A stretch of DNA of 34,868 nt, from contig NZ_JAEEAP010000047.1 in the NCBI RefSeq assembly GCF_016103465.1, positions 1 through 34,868 of the forward strand, in the 5' to 3' direction. This DNA comes from Streptomyces sabulosicollis. GTDB lineage: Bacteria; Actinomycetota; Actinomycetes; Streptomycetales; Streptomycetaceae. Below the pieces are notes generated by a model. That model ran no database searches. It saw only the letters and a program-made list of their open reading frames with translations, and had not been told where the DNA came from. How positions within the stretch are numbered: the first letter of the stretch is position 1; every line of letters starts with the position of its first letter. The position numbers and the translations under genes were made by a program. Of this stretch, positions 24,420 through 33,142 are shown in pieces.

Positions 24420-25586
24420 TCAGGACACCGGGTCGAGCAGTTCGTCAAAGGCGTGCGACAGCTTCTTCCAGCCGTCCGGCCCCGCCGCGTACTCGGCGTC
24501 GGTCAGCAGACACGAGTCCAGCAGGGCGACCAGCCCGTCGCGGTCGAGGCCGGGCGAGGTGAAGGTCAGGTACTGACAGCGGTCGCCGTGGTCGGGATGC
24601 CAGTCCAGCGAAGCGGCCACCCGGCGCTCGGCCGGCACCATGTCCCAGGCGGCGTCGGGCAGCGCCGCCAGCCAGGGCCCGGCGGATTCCACGCACAGGG
24701 CGCCGCCCGCCGCGTCCCACGACAGCAGGGTGTCGGGCCGGTCCGCCAGCCAGAAGCGGCCCCGGCTGCGGGCAGCGGCACAGGTCAGATCCTCCAGCGC
24801 CGCATACAGCCGGTCCGGATGGAACGGGCGGTCGCGACGCCAGACCAGGGTGCTCACCCCGTGTTCTTCGCTCTCCTGCGGCAACAGCGCGCACGCCGGA
24901 TGCTGCCGGGCGGCGGCCGCCTCGACATCGAACCCGGCCAGCAAAGCCATCCCCAGAGCCCCATCGCCGACACGCACCTGCCGTGCGCCCGGGGTGAGCT
25001 GGGTCAGCAGAGCGAGATCGCCGTCGTCCGCGGGTTCCTCGGACGTCTCGTCCTCGCCGACGGCGATCACGGTGGGGTACTCCAGCTGCCGGGCGAACGT
25101 GTCGCCGACGGTGCGCTGGTCGGTCGGGGCGGCGGCGAGACCGACCTCGGCCAGGTCGTCACCATTGGCCAGGTACGGCACCATCAGGACCGGGTCGACC
25201 GCAGTGGCCACCCCGGTCAGCTCCAGCGGCGCGCCCTCGGCCGCGATGACGGCGGCCATGGCCTGGGGTTCGACCGAGTCCCACAACTCGACGACGGCGA
25301 GCCGGTGCCCGCCCCCGGTGGCCAGGCGCAGCAGTTCGGGGACCATGTCCTCGCGCAGCGCACAGCACGCGCAGTCGTTCACCAGCGGCGCCTCGCCCTC
25401 GCCGAGCGGCCCGGAGGCATCGCGCACGGTACGGCACACGGAACGGTCGGTGGCGGACGACAGGTCGTGGTGCAGCGCCACGGAGCCGGGCACCGTGCGC
25501 AGGATCTCCTCGACGGCCGCCCGGCGCGCGTCGGCGTGCAGCCCGCCGACGATGGCAACGGGCAGCCGCCCCTCCGCCACGCTCAC
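24420..25586 (-). CDS. CobW-like protein lacking the GTP-binding P-loop but keeping CxCC
   Basis: 388 aa from the GTG at 25586, overlapping the L31 stop by GTGA. The fold follows COG0523: N-terminal strand [15 protein letters not shown] where Walker A should be (no GxxGxGK[ST]), metal motif DCACC (C72, C74, C75), [10 protein letters not shown] in place of IE(S/T)TG, and [10 protein letters not shown] where NKxD should be. The CobW_C domain is present ([32 protein letters not shown]). GTP binding therefore looks lost while the metal site persists. It sits within an operon of zinc-free ribosomal proteins. In mycobacteria a protein encoded with the C-minus ribosomal genes recruits the hibernation factor MPY (MRF); whether this one is related cannot be judged here. 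Confidence 0.85.
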   Translation of the reverse strand: MSVAEGRLPVAIVGGLHADARRAAVEEILRTVPGSVALHHDLSSATDRSVCRTVRDASGPLGEGEAPLVNDCACCALREDMVPELLRLATGGGHRLAVVELWDSVEPQAMAAVIAAEGAPLELTGVATAVDPVLMVPYLANGDDLAEVGLAAAPTDQRTVGDTFARQLEYPTVIAVGEDETSEEPADDGDLALLTQLTPGARQVRVGDGALGMALLAGFDVEAAAARQHPACALLPQESEEHGVSTLVWRRDRPFHPDRLYAALEDLTCAAARSRGRFWLADRPDTLLSWDAAGGALCVESAGPWLAALPDAAWDMVPAERRVAASLDWHPDHGDRCQYLTFTSPGLDRDGLVALLDSCLLTDAEYAAGPDGWKKLSHAFDELLDPVS

Positions 25587-25840
25587 CGGTCCCCCCGTCC
25601 GCGTCCGTAGCGCCGCTCGAACCGCTCGACGCGGCCCGCGGTGTCCACGACGCGCTGGTTGCCGGTGTAGAAGGGGTGGCTCGCCGAGGAGATCTCGACG
25701 TCGATGACCGGATAGGTGTTGCCGTCCTGCCACTCCACGGTCTTGTCGCTGGTGGCGGTGGAGCGGGTGAGGAAGGCGAAGTCGGCGGCCCGGTCACGGA
25801 AGACGATGGGCCGGTAGGCGGGGTGGATACCGGGCTTCAT
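25583..25840 (-). CDS. rpmE: 50S ribosomal protein L31 type B, zinc-independent
   Basis: 85 aa. Sequence marks of type B L31 are [30 protein letters not shown] and [15 protein letters not shown]. There are no Cys, whereas zinc-binding type A L31 has a CxxC. GAGGAG lies upstream inside the end of rpmG. Second gene of the minus-strand Zur-controlled operon; its stop overlaps the start of the P-loop-less CobW gene by GTGA. Confidence 0.95.
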   Translation of the reverse strand: MKPGIHPAYRPIVFRDRAADFAFLTRSTATSDKTVEWQDGNTYPVIDVEISSASHPFYTGNQRVVDTAGRVERFERRYGRGRGDR

Positions 25841-25845
25841 GGCGG

Positions 25846-26010
25846 TCAGCGCTCCTCACGGAAGTCGACGTGGCGGCCGACGACCGGGTCGTACTTGCGG
25901 AGAGTCATCCGGTCGGGGTCGTTCCGCCGGTTCTTGCGGGTCACATACGTGTAGCCGGTGCCCGCGGTGGACCTCAGCTTGATGATCGGGCGTAGTTCAT
26001 TGCGTGCCAT
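25846..26010 (-). CDS. rpmG: 50S ribosomal protein L33, zinc-independent, leaderless start
   Basis: 54 aa ([40 protein letters not shown]). No Cys, so it is the C-minus form; zinc L33 carries two CxxC pairs. The ATG lies only 7 nt after a -10 element (TATGCT) and has no ribosome site, so its mRNA probably begins at the start codon. It is the first gene of rpmG-rpmE-cobW-rpsR and is divergent from rpmB-rpsN across one Zur-box. Confidence 0.95.
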   Translation of the reverse strand: MARNELRPIIKLRSTAGTGYTYVTRKNRRNDPDRMTLRKYDPVVGRHVDFREER

Positions 26011-26017
26011 GGACGAC

Positions 26018-26046
26018 AGCATACATAGGATCGATTTTCATTTTCA
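26018..26046 (-). promoter_or_regulatory. Promoter of the rpmG operon with overlapping Zur-box
   Basis: On the minus strand TGAAAA (26046-26041), 17-nt spacer, TATGCT (26023-26018). The operator TGAAAATGAAAATCG (26032-26046, minus strand) matches the left nine bases of the Zur core and covers the -35 and spacer. Transcription would start at or next to the rpmG ATG (26010), giving a leaderless message. Confidence 0.68.
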
Positions 26047-26061
26047 TGTAGCTGATACGGT
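26032..26061 (+). promoter_or_regulatory. Divergent promoter of rpmB-rpsN sharing the same Zur-box
   Basis: The -10 element is TACGGT (26056-26061), identical to the -10 elements of the zur and rpmF promoters. No good -35 lies 17 nt upstream (GATTTT). The operator at 26032-26046 is shared with the rpmG promoter. One repressor site therefore controls both directions. Confidence 0.6.
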
Positions 26062-26096
26062 GCTGGGGTCACAACCCCGCACAGAGAAGAGGACCC

Positions 26097-26333
26097 ATGT
26101 CCGCCCATTGCCAACTCACCGGCCGGCAACCCGGCTTCGGCCACCACATCTCGCACTCCCACCGCCGCAGCAAGCGCCGGTTCGATCCCAACATCCAGCA
26201 CAAGCGCTACTGGCTGCCGAGCGAGGGCCGCCACATCCGGCTCACCCTCAGCACCAAGGCCATCAAGACCATCGACACGATCGGCATCGAGGCCGCCGTC
26301 GCCCGCATCCGCGCCCGGGGAGGGAAGGTCTGA
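26097..26333 (+). CDS. rpmB: 50S ribosomal protein L28, zinc-independent paralogue
   Basis: 78 aa with the L28 core [20 protein letters not shown] and [16 protein letters not shown]. The N-terminal zinc knuckle of normal L28 (CxxC) is broken: MSAHCQLTG keeps only one Cys. GAAGAGGA precedes the ATG. First gene of the plus-strand pair rpmB-rpsN under the divergent Zur-box promoter; the stop and the next start share one base (TGATG). Confidence 0.95.
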   Translation: MSAHCQLTGRQPGFGHHISHSHRRSKRRFDPNIQHKRYWLPSEGRHIRLTLSTKAIKTIDTIGIEAAVARIRARGGKV

Positions 26334-26638
26334 TGGCCAAGAAGAGCAAGATCGCCAAGAATGAGAAGCGCCGCGTGATCGTGGCCCGCTACGCCGAGCG
26401 CCGCGCCCAGCTGAAGGCGGTCATCGCCGACCCTCGGACCCCCGAGCAGGAACGGCTCGACGCCCAGCGGGAACTGCGCCGCCAGCCCCGCGACGCCAGC
26501 GCCACCCGGGTACGCAACCGCGACTCCGTCGACGGCCGCCCCCGCGGCCATCTGCGCGCCTTCGGCCTCTCCCGCATCCGTCTGCGTGAGATGGCACACG
26601 CGGGCGAGCTCCCCGGGGTGACCAAGAGCAGCTGGTAA
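26333..26638 (+). CDS. rpsN: 30S ribosomal protein S14, long zinc-independent form
   Basis: 101 aa, the long form of S14 ([60 protein letters not shown]). It has no Cys, unlike the short zinc-binding S14 with two CxxC. GGGAGGGAAGG is upstream inside rpmB. A hairpin follows at 26644. Confidence 0.95.
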   Translation: MAKKSKIAKNEKRRVIVARYAERRAQLKAVIADPRTPEQERLDAQRELRRQPRDASATRVRNRDSVDGRPRGHLRAFGLSRIRLREMAHAGELPGVTKSSW

Positions 26639-26643
26639 CCATC

Positions 26644-26672
26644 GCCGGGCCGCCTCCCATCGGTGGCCCGGC
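26644..26672. terminator. Hairpin between converging rpsN and cobW-like genes
   Basis: GCCGGGCC (26644-26651) pairs with GGCCCGGC (26665-26672), extended by three inner pairs including one G-T. It is placed 6 nt after the rpsN stop and can serve both directions. Nothing else was seen in 26639-26770. Confidence 0.6.
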
Positions 26673-26770
26673 CACCCACCCCAGGCACGGGATCCGGCAA
26701 CGTCCCCACACCGCCCGCGCGGCGGCGAGGCCGACACCGTCGAGGCCAGCCAGGCCCTCATGGCGCCGTG

Positions 26771-27985
26771 TCAGCTCTCCGGGCCGGGCGCCGCGTCGCC
26801 GAGCAGCGGATCGGGCAGGCGGGCCCAGCGCTCGGTGCCGAGGGCCAGTTCACCGTCGTCGAGCACGGCGGCGTCCAGCGCGGCCCGCAGCCGGTCAGGA
26901 TCCAGGTCGGCACCGGTGAAGACGATCTCGTTGCGCCGTTCGCCGTAGTAGTCGTCCCAGTACCACGAGGCGAGCGTCCGGCGCTGGGGCGAGGCGGCGC
27001 GCCATGCCGCGGTGTCCCCGTCCTCCAACCAGCCCCCCGCCTCGTGCAGTTCGAGGTGGCGCCCGGCCGAGCGCCAGGAGATGACCGTCTGCGGGCGGGT
27101 GGCCATCCACAGGTGTCCGCGGCTGCGCACCACCGACGGCATAACGCGCGGCAGGCTCTCCGCCAGCCGTTCGGGGTGGACCGGGCGCCGGGACCGCCAG
27201 AGCACCGAGGTCACGCCGTGGTCGACGCCACGGCGGCGCACGACGGGGGCGACGACGTCGAGACGGTCGGCCGGTCCGGCCGCGATCCAGCCGGAGTCGG
27301 ACCGCGCCAGGGCCGTCAGCGCGGTGGCATCGGCGTCGTCCGAGTCGAGATGCACCACTGCCGACGGGTTGAGATGGCCGAGCAGGGCGCGGCACCCTTC
27401 CCGGCGGCCGTCATCCTCACCCCGTACGCCCCGCAGGACCATCACCTGGGCGGCCTCCAATTGGCGGGCGGCGGCTTCGGCGACCGTGAGGGGCGCGGCG
27501 TGCGGATGGTGACCGAAGACGTGGGCGGTGCGGTGCACACAGCGCAGATCGTTCAGCAGGCGGCCGGGGTCCACGCCGACGGCGGTCGGGGCCAGTTCGT
27601 AGTGGTGCGACAGCGGAGTCCTGCCCAGCGGGGTCCGCCACAGCTCGGCGAGAAACGGCACCGTGTCCACGTTGTCAGGGAGCGCGAGCACGACATGCGG
27701 ACGCGAGGCGGTCCTGGCGATGGTGTCCAGATCCTGCCGGATGATCACCGCCGGGTCTCCGGTCGCCCCTTGACACAGCGAGGCACGCCGCCGTTCCTCA
27801 CCACCCAGGACAAAGCGCTGCACGAAGGGGTACCGCCCCGCCCCGTCGGGGTGGACCGAGACCGAGAGCACCAGCGCGTCGGGCGAGGCACAGCGCAGCA
27901 GATCCAGTACGCGCCCCCGGGCTTCCGGGGTGTTGCCGCACACCAGGCCCAGGAGACCCCGGCTCGCGTTCGCGCCGGTGCTCAC
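26771..27985 (-). CDS. CobW-like protein lacking both the P-loop and the CxCC motif
   Basis: 404 aa from the GTG at 27985, which overlaps the stop of a 35-aa frame by GTGA. The N-terminal strand reads GLLGLVCGNTPEARGR where Walker A would be, and neither CxCC nor NKxD is present. The C-terminal CobW_C domain is well kept (VTSVLWRSRRPVHPERLAES, RSRGHLWMATRPQTVISWRS, NEIVFTGADLDPDRL). An insert is His-rich (VHRTAHVFGHHPHA). It is the most divergent of the four COG0523-type proteins here. It is expressed toward rpsN from the Zur-box promoter at 28095-28123. It is probably a partner or regulator of the canonical copy at 28348, which is driven from the same divergent site. Confidence 0.82.
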   Translation of the reverse strand: MSTGANASRGLLGLVCGNTPEARGRVLDLLRCASPDALVLSVSVHPDGAGRYPFVQRFVLGGEERRRASLCQGATGDPAVIIRQDLDTIARTASRPHVVLALPDNVDTVPFLAELWRTPLGRTPLSHHYELAPTAVGVDPGRLLNDLRCVHRTAHVFGHHPHAAPLTVAEAAARQLEAAQVMVLRGVRGEDDGRREGCRALLGHLNPSAVVHLDSDDADATALTALARSDSGWIAAGPADRLDVVAPVVRRRGVDHGVTSVLWRSRRPVHPERLAESLPRVMPSVVRSRGHLWMATRPQTVISWRSAGRHLELHEAGGWLEDGDTAAWRAASPQRRTLASWYWDDYYGERRNEIVFTGADLDPDRLRAALDAAVLDDGELALGTERWARLPDPLLGDAAPGPES

Positions 27986-28089
27986 TCCGCCGCCTGGGCG
28001 ATGGCGGTCACGACGGCGTGGGCGGTTCTGCGCACCCGCAGCAGCACCAGCGGCACATCTCCTCCTGGGCGACGGTGTCGAACTGTCAT
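27982..28089 (-). CDS. Candidate 35-aa leaderless small protein ahead of the CobW-like gene
   Basis: The ATG at 28089 lies 5 nt after the -10 element TAGGGT, so the transcript would start at this codon, as for rpmG. The frame (MTVRHRRPGGDVPLVLLRVR..., ending VTAIAQAAE) ends in a GTGA overlap with the CobW-like start. An internal GTG at codon 12 has its own ribosome site (AGGAGG), giving a 24-residue alternative. A basic, partly hydrophobic helix is all that can be seen. It could be a real small protein or only a coupling leader. Confidence 0.4.
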   Translation of the reverse strand: MTVRHRRPGGDVPLVLLRVRRTAHAVVTAIAQAAE

Positions 28090-28094
28090 CGAAG

Positions 28095-28123
28095 ACCCTA
28101 CATGGAAACGGTGCCCATTTTCA
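28095..28123 (-). promoter_or_regulatory. Minus-strand promoter with Zur-box (35-aa frame and CobW-like gene)
   Basis: TGAAAA (28123-28118), 17-nt spacer, TAGGGT (28100-28095) on the minus strand. The operator half TGAAAATG covers the -35. The same geometry is seen at rpmG. Transcription would begin at the ATG at 28089. Confidence 0.6.
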
Positions 28124-28131
28124 TATACGGT
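28103..28131 (+). promoter_or_regulatory. Plus-strand promoter of rpmF-cobW with shared Zur-box
   Basis: TGGAAA (28103-28108), 17-nt spacer, TACGGT (28126-28131): the same spacing and the same -10 as the zur promoter. The operator CGGTGCCCATTTTCA (28109-28123) lies in the spacer; only its TTTTCA half is a good match to the Zur core. Confidence 0.65.
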
Positions 28132-28169
28132 GAAGTGGCCACCCACCGAACAGGAAGGACCCGTACGTC

Positions 28170-28340
28170 ATGGCCGTGCCCAAGCGGAAGATGTCCCGGA
28201 GCAACACCCGCCACCGCCGCGCCCAGTGGAAGGCGAGCACACCCGGGCTGGTGACGATCACCATCGACGGCCGCGAACACCGGGTGCCGCGCAATCTCGT
28301 CCCCGCCTACCGGCGCGGCCTGCTGCGCCCGGAGGGCTGA
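28170..28340 (+). CDS. rpmF: 50S ribosomal protein L32, zinc-independent paralogue
   Basis: 56 aa ([40 protein letters not shown]). L32 normally binds zinc through four Cys; this copy has none, so it is a C-minus form. AGGAAGGA precedes the ATG. It lies 7 nt before the canonical CobW gene and shares its Zur-box promoter. Confidence 0.93.
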   Translation: MAVPKRKMSRSNTRHRRAQWKASTPGLVTITIDGREHRVPRNLVPAYRRGLLRPEG

Positions 28341-28347
28341 CCGCCCG

Positions 28348-29571
<1,224 letters not shown>

Positions 29572-29580
29572 CCAACGGCG

Positions 29581-29767
29581 CAGCACCCGGCGGACTCCGA
29601 GTACATCGACATCATGATCGCCGAGGCGTGGGAGGCATGCGGCCCCGCGCCGACCGAGGCGCTGAAAGGCGTCGAGACCATCGCGGGGACGGTGGTCGAC
29701 CTGGGCGCCGGGTCGGGGCGGGTCGTCCGCGCCGCTTGTGCCGCCCTCCCCGGGGACTCCCCCGCCC
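29581..29767 (+). pseudogene. Remnant of a SAM-dependent methyltransferase N-terminus
   Basis: The translation QHPADSEYIDIMIAEAWEAC...VVDLGAGSGRVV ends just after motif I of a class I methyltransferase (DLGAGSGR). The usual rest of the enzyme is missing; the frame runs directly into the znuB fragment. No good start or ribosome site is seen. It looks like debris left by deletion. Confidence 0.55.
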
Positions 29768-30333
29768 ATGACGCTCGCCGACGGGATCTGGCACCAGATC
29801 TTCAACTTCGAGAACTACGGCGAACTCCTGACGCTGGTCCGCAACTCCCTCATCGCCGGCGCCGCGCTCGGTCTGATCGGTGGCCTGGCCGGGGTCTTCG
29901 TCATCATGCGTGACCTGCCGTTCGCGGTACACGGCAGCAGCGAGCTGACCTTCGCCAGCGCCGATCCGGACGTCGCCGAGGCCCGCGGGGTGCCGGTGCG
30001 CACGCTGTCCCTCGCCTTCATGATCGTGCTCATGGACTCGCGGTCGCCTTGTCGGTGCAGATCGTCGGCGCGCTGCTGGTCCTCTCCCTCCTCGTCACCC
30101 CCGCCGCGGCGGCCGCCCGCGTCACCGCGTCGCCCGTGCTGCTGCCGGTGCTCAGCGTGGTCTTCGCCGTCGCCTCGATCGAGGGCGGCATCCTGCTCGC
30201 CCTCGGCAGCTCCATCCCCATCAGCCCCTGCGTCACGACCATCTCGTTCACCATCTACGTCGTCTGCCGACTTGCGGGCACCTACCGCACCCGACGGTGG
30301 GGAGCCAGGAGGACGGCCCCCCAACCCACCTGA
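29768..30333 (+). pseudogene. znuB: Decayed znuB (zinc ABC transporter permease) with internal deletion and frameshift
   Basis: The first part reads as the ZnuB N-terminus (NSLIAGAALGLIGGLAGVFV, MRDLPFAVHGSSELTFA). It then jumps to the late family sequence DPDVAEARGVPVRTLSLAF. About 110 residues of membrane core are missing, probably lost between two similar ELxFA/LxFAS sites. After FMIVLM the frame shifts near 30036-30042; the other frame continues as VQIVGALLVLSLLVTPAAAA and SIPISPCVTTISF, the ZnuB C-terminus. No znuA or znuC is near. It is clearly related to the zinc theme but cannot encode a working permease. Confidence 0.8.
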
Positions 30334-30412
30334 ACGACGGCGCCGACCTGCCTTTGGGCGAAGGAGCGGACGTGACCCCCGCGCGGCCGCACCGTCTGGC
30401 AGGCTGCTCGTC

Positions 30413-30973
30413 ATGGCAGCGCACGAGACGGTGAGGCCACCCGAGTTCGCACAGTTCTCCCGGCCCCAGGAGGTCACCCCCGGCCTCAGGCGGGAGCTGA
30501 TCGACTGCTGGACGGCGGTGAGCAACGCGGGCGGTGCGGTTCTCGCGGGCGGGTTCCCGCTGCCGCCCGTGAGCGAGCGGGACGTCGGGCCCGTGGTGGA
30601 CCAGATCGTGGACGGACTCGATCCACGGCGCGGCAGGCTGCTCGTGGCCGGCGTCGAGGGGGTGCTCGCGGGCTGGCTCGTCCTTCGCCGCGATCCACAT
30701 CCGCTCGTCACACACTGCGGCGTGGTCAACCACGTCCAGACGCACACGCGTTTCCGCGGTAGGGGGATCGGCGCCGCGCTGATGCGCCGCGTCCCCGGCA
30801 TCGCGCGCGACGAGATGGGCCTGGAACGGCTGGGGCTCGCCGCGAGGGCGGGTCTGGGGCTGGAGCACTTCTACGCCAAGCTGGGCTGGGTGGAGATCGG
30901 CCGTTGGCCGGGGGCGCTGCGGGTGGCCCCCGGCGACGACCGGGACGAGATCCTGATGAGCCTCACCCTGTGA
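30413..30973 (+). CDS. GNAT-family N-acetyltransferase
   Basis: 186 aa from the ATG at 30413, with a weak ribosome site. The acetyl-CoA loop is RFRGRGIGAALMRR (R-x-x-G-x-G pattern), preceded by the strand GVVNHVQTHTR and followed by LGLAARAGLGLEHFYAKLGW, the usual GNAT end (FYxKLGW). The N-terminal third has no recognised extra domain. The substrate is unknown. It stands alone after the znuB fragment; two hairpins follow. It resembles general small-molecule or antibiotic acetyltransferases of Streptomyces, and nothing connects it with zinc. Confidence 0.88.
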   Translation: MAAHETVRPPEFAQFSRPQEVTPGLRRELIDCWTAVSNAGGAVLAGGFPLPPVSERDVGPVVDQIVDGLDPRRGRLLVAGVEGVLAGWLVLRRDPHPLVTHCGVVNHVQTHTRFRGRGIGAALMRRVPGIARDEMGLERLGLAARAGLGLEHFYAKLGWVEIGRWPGALRVAPGDDRDEILMSLTL

Positions 30974-30980
30974 CTACCGC

Positions 30981-31019
30981 CCGGACGAGGAGCGTCCGGC
31001 CGCCGCCCCGGCCGGGGCG
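30981..31019. terminator. Two adjacent hairpins after the GNAT gene
   Basis: CCGGACG-AGGAG-CGTCCGG (30981-30999) is a 7-bp stem. The perfect palindrome CGCCCCGGCCGGGGCG follows at 31004-31019. They lie between the converging GNAT and methyltransferase genes. Confidence 0.6.
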
Positions 31020-31064
31020 TGCCTCCCGAAACCGGGCGGGACCTCGCGGCGACCCCCGGGCGTA

Positions 31065-31874
31065 TCAGTCCTTGACCGCCACCAGGACGTGGCTGTCGCC
31101 GAACTGCCAGACCGGGGCGACCTGGCCGAAGCCCGCATGTCGCAGCAGTTCCGCGTGGCGGGCCGCGGTCAGGTGGCCGCCATCGTTGCCACCGCCGAAG
31201 ACGGACCGGCGCCGCTCACGCTGGGTGAACAGGTCGGCCAGTTCGGGGTCCCGGGCCGCCGCGGCCCACCAGGACTCCCAGTCCTCGTGGTTGTGACCGC
31301 CCGCCCGCTCGGCCCGGCGGCGCCCCACATGCGCGGTGAGCTCCGAGCAGAGCGGGCCGTCCTGGGGGAAGTGGTCCCCGTTGACGAGGGCGCCACCGGG
31401 GCGCAGGAGTGACGCGAGACGGCGGTACGTGCTCAGGAGCGTCGGCTCGGGGAGGTAGTGAAGGGCTGTCGTCGAGACGGCCGCGTCCAGGGGGCGGTCC
31501 AGTTCGAGGGCGTCGGTCCAGCCGTCGTCGCCGATCACGGTGTCGACATAACGGGCGGCGCCGGCGTGGTGGGTGCGGCCGAGTTCCAGGAGGAGCGGGT
31601 CCATGTCGACGGCGACGATCTCCGCGTCCGGCAGGCGCTCGGCGAGCCTGGCGGCCAGGGAGCCCGGTCCGCATCCCAGATCCAGAAGGAGCGGCCTGCC
31701 ACGGCCGGCCGTCATGTGTTCGACGACATCGGCGACCACGGTGAACCGCTCCTCGCGGTCGACGGCGTAGTGCTGCTGTTGTCGCTCCCAGCGCTCCACC
31801 CATGCTTTGGCCGTCGCCATGCTCACGCCCATCTGGTCGCGCCACCTCTTCCGTCTGTCACCGGTACCGGACAC
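31065..31874 (-). CDS. Class I SAM-dependent methyltransferase, Zur-box promoter
   Basis: 269 aa from the GTG at 31874. The Rossmann fold is clear: motif I LLLDLGCGPGSLAARL, acidic strand IVAVDMDPLLLELG, DAAVSTTALHYLPEP, and LRPGGALVNGDHF. It resembles methyltransferases acting on small molecules; the substrate is unknown. The GTG is 5 nt after a -10 (TACATT), so a leaderless message is likely, and no ribosome site is present; ATG 31832 and 31820 are alternatives. A Zur-box-like sequence lies in the promoter. It follows the class V aminotransferase gene by 38 nt, so it can be read both with that operon and on its own when zinc is low. Confidence 0.85.
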   Translation of the reverse strand: MSGTGDRRKRWRDQMGVSMATAKAWVERWERQQQHYAVDREERFTVVADVVEHMTAGRGRPLLLDLGCGPGSLAARLAERLPDAEIVAVDMDPLLLELGRTHHAGAARYVDTVIGDDGWTDALELDRPLDAAVSTTALHYLPEPTLLSTYRRLASLLRPGGALVNGDHFPQDGPLCSELTAHVGRRRAERAGGHNHEDWESWWAAAARDPELADLFTQRERRRSVFGGGNDGGHLTAARHAELLRHAGFGQVAPVWQFGDSHVLVAVKD

Positions 31875-31879
31875 CGCCG

Positions 31880-31909
31880 AATGTACAGGTGGAAACGGTT
31901 TTCATTCCA
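31880..31909 (-). promoter_or_regulatory. Promoter of the methyltransferase gene with Zur-box-like operator
   Basis: Minus strand: TGGAAT (31909-31904), 18-nt spacer, TACATT (31885-31880). The spacer holds TGAAAACCGTTTCCA (31890-31904), matching the Zur core TGAAAATGATTTTCA at 11 of 15 positions; outer bases TGGAA/TTCCA form a perfect inverted repeat. It sits in the 38-nt gap between two genes of the same strand. Confidence 0.65.
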
Positions 31910-31912
31910 GCT

Positions 31913-33142
31913 TTACGCGAGCGAGGCGAGTACGGTCAGCAGGCGGTCGATTTCGTCCACGGTGTTGTACACATGCAGGCTGACCCGCACCGAACCGTCC
32001 TTCTCGGCCGCCCCGGCCTGGCAGAGACTGTCGGCCCGCACCATGAAGCCATGGCTGAAAAGGATGAAACCGAGGTCGTCCGAACGGATGTCGTGGTGGC
32101 GGAAGGTGACGATGCCGTGGCGCCGCTGTGCGGCGGGGGCGGCGGAGTCGGCGGCCAGGCTGGACTGGCAGCCCAGGATCTCGTACGGGGCAAGGCGTCG
32201 CAGTCCGTCGGTCAGCCGGGTCGTGAGGGCGGCGGTCCAGTGCGCGATCCGGTCCGTACCGACCGTGTCCAGCCAGTCGAGCGCGGCGTCCAGAGAAGCG
32301 ATGCCCACGGTGTTGGGCGTGCCGTGCCAGCCGCCGGGCCGGAACACCGGTCCTCGCGTGTTGCGTGCCCAGACCGCCCCGGAGCCGGGCAGCGCGAGGG
32401 CCTTGTGCCCCGAGAAGACCACGAAGTCCACGTCGAGCGTCGGCTCGTCGAGGCGGACCGGCAGATGGCCCACGCTCTGGGCGGCGTCCAGACAGATCGG
32501 GACGTCCGGGCCGACGGCGGCACGGATGCGGTGCACGTTCATATCGCCGCCGTACACGTGGTGGACGTGCGTGGCGGCGACGAAGCGGGTGCGCGGGCCG
32601 ACGACCCGGTCCAGCGCCCGGTGGTCGTAGTCGCCCGACTCCACCTGGTACGGCAGTGCCCGCACGCGGATGTCGATGCCCCGGTCGGCCAGCAGCCGCT
32701 GGGCCTCCAGCCAGGGGTCCAGATTCGCCTGGTGGTCGCCGAACGGAACGAGGATCTCGTCACCGTCGGTGAGGTACGAGGTGAGCCAGTCACGGGCGAG
32801 GGTGCGCAGCCCTTCGGTGGTGCCACTGGTGAAGTGGACGGCGGACCGCTGCGGATCCGGGTCGCCGAGGAAGTCCTTGACCCTCTGTCGGGTCCGTTCC
32901 ACCAGTTCCGTGGTGCGGTTGGCCCATGGGTAGGTGCCCCGCCCCGCGTTGGCGTTCGAGGTCGTGAGGTAGGACTGGACGGCTTCCAGGACGGCTCTGG
33001 GCTTCTGCGAGGTGGCCGCGCTGTCGAGGTAGGACAGTTCGGGGTGGGCGGTGATGATGGGGAACTGCTCCCGCGCCTCGCGCTGCCAGTCCGCCCCATC
33101 GGCTCGCCCCTTCCCGTGTTCGGCGGGGCGCACCGCGCTCAC
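31913..33142 (-). CDS. Class V aminotransferase, cysteine desulfurase (SufS)-like
   Basis: 409 aa from the GTG at 33142, overlapping the previous stop by GTGA. Fold type I PLP enzyme: FTSGTTEG (phosphate), H139-region FGDHQAN, LDAAQS (Asp to the PLP nitrogen, D219) and SGHK with the Schiff-base Lys K247. Near the end VRADSLCQAG places a Cys (C374) where SufS enzymes have the persulfide Cys of R-x-G-x-H-C, though the other residues of that loop differ. It ends VSLHVYNTVDEIDRLL, as desulfurases do. It may remove sulfur from cysteine, or act as a lyase/epimerase-type relative. The coupled rhodanese domain favours sulfur transfer. Confidence 0.85.
   Translation of the reverse strand: MSAVRPAEHGKGRADGADWQREAREQFPIITAHPELSYLDSAATSQKPRAVLEAVQSYLTTSNANAGRGTYPWANRTTELVERTRQRVKDFLGDPDPQRSAVHFTSGTTEGLRTLARDWLTSYLTDGDEILVPFGDHQANLDPWLEAQRLLADRGIDIRVRALPYQVESGDYDHRALDRVVGPRTRFVAATHVHHVYGGDMNVHRIRAAVGPDVPICLDAAQSVGHLPVRLDEPTLDVDFVVFSGHKALALPGSGAVWARNTRGPVFRPGGWHGTPNTVGIASLDAALDWLDTVGTDRIAHWTAALTTRLTDGLRRLAPYEILGCQSSLAADSAAPAAQRRHGIVTFRHHDIRSDDLGFILFSHGFMVRADSLCQAGAAEKDGSVRVSLHVYNTVDEIDRLLTVLASLA

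Noticed and set aside
28000-28060. Minus-strand Cys-rich mini-frame MCRWCCCGCAEPPTPS before the CobW-like gene
   Set aside because: It resembles a metal- or cysteine-sensing leader peptide, but its ATG is only 2 nt from the AGGAGG site, and the overlapping 35-aa frame is better supported by promoter position and the GTGA overlap.
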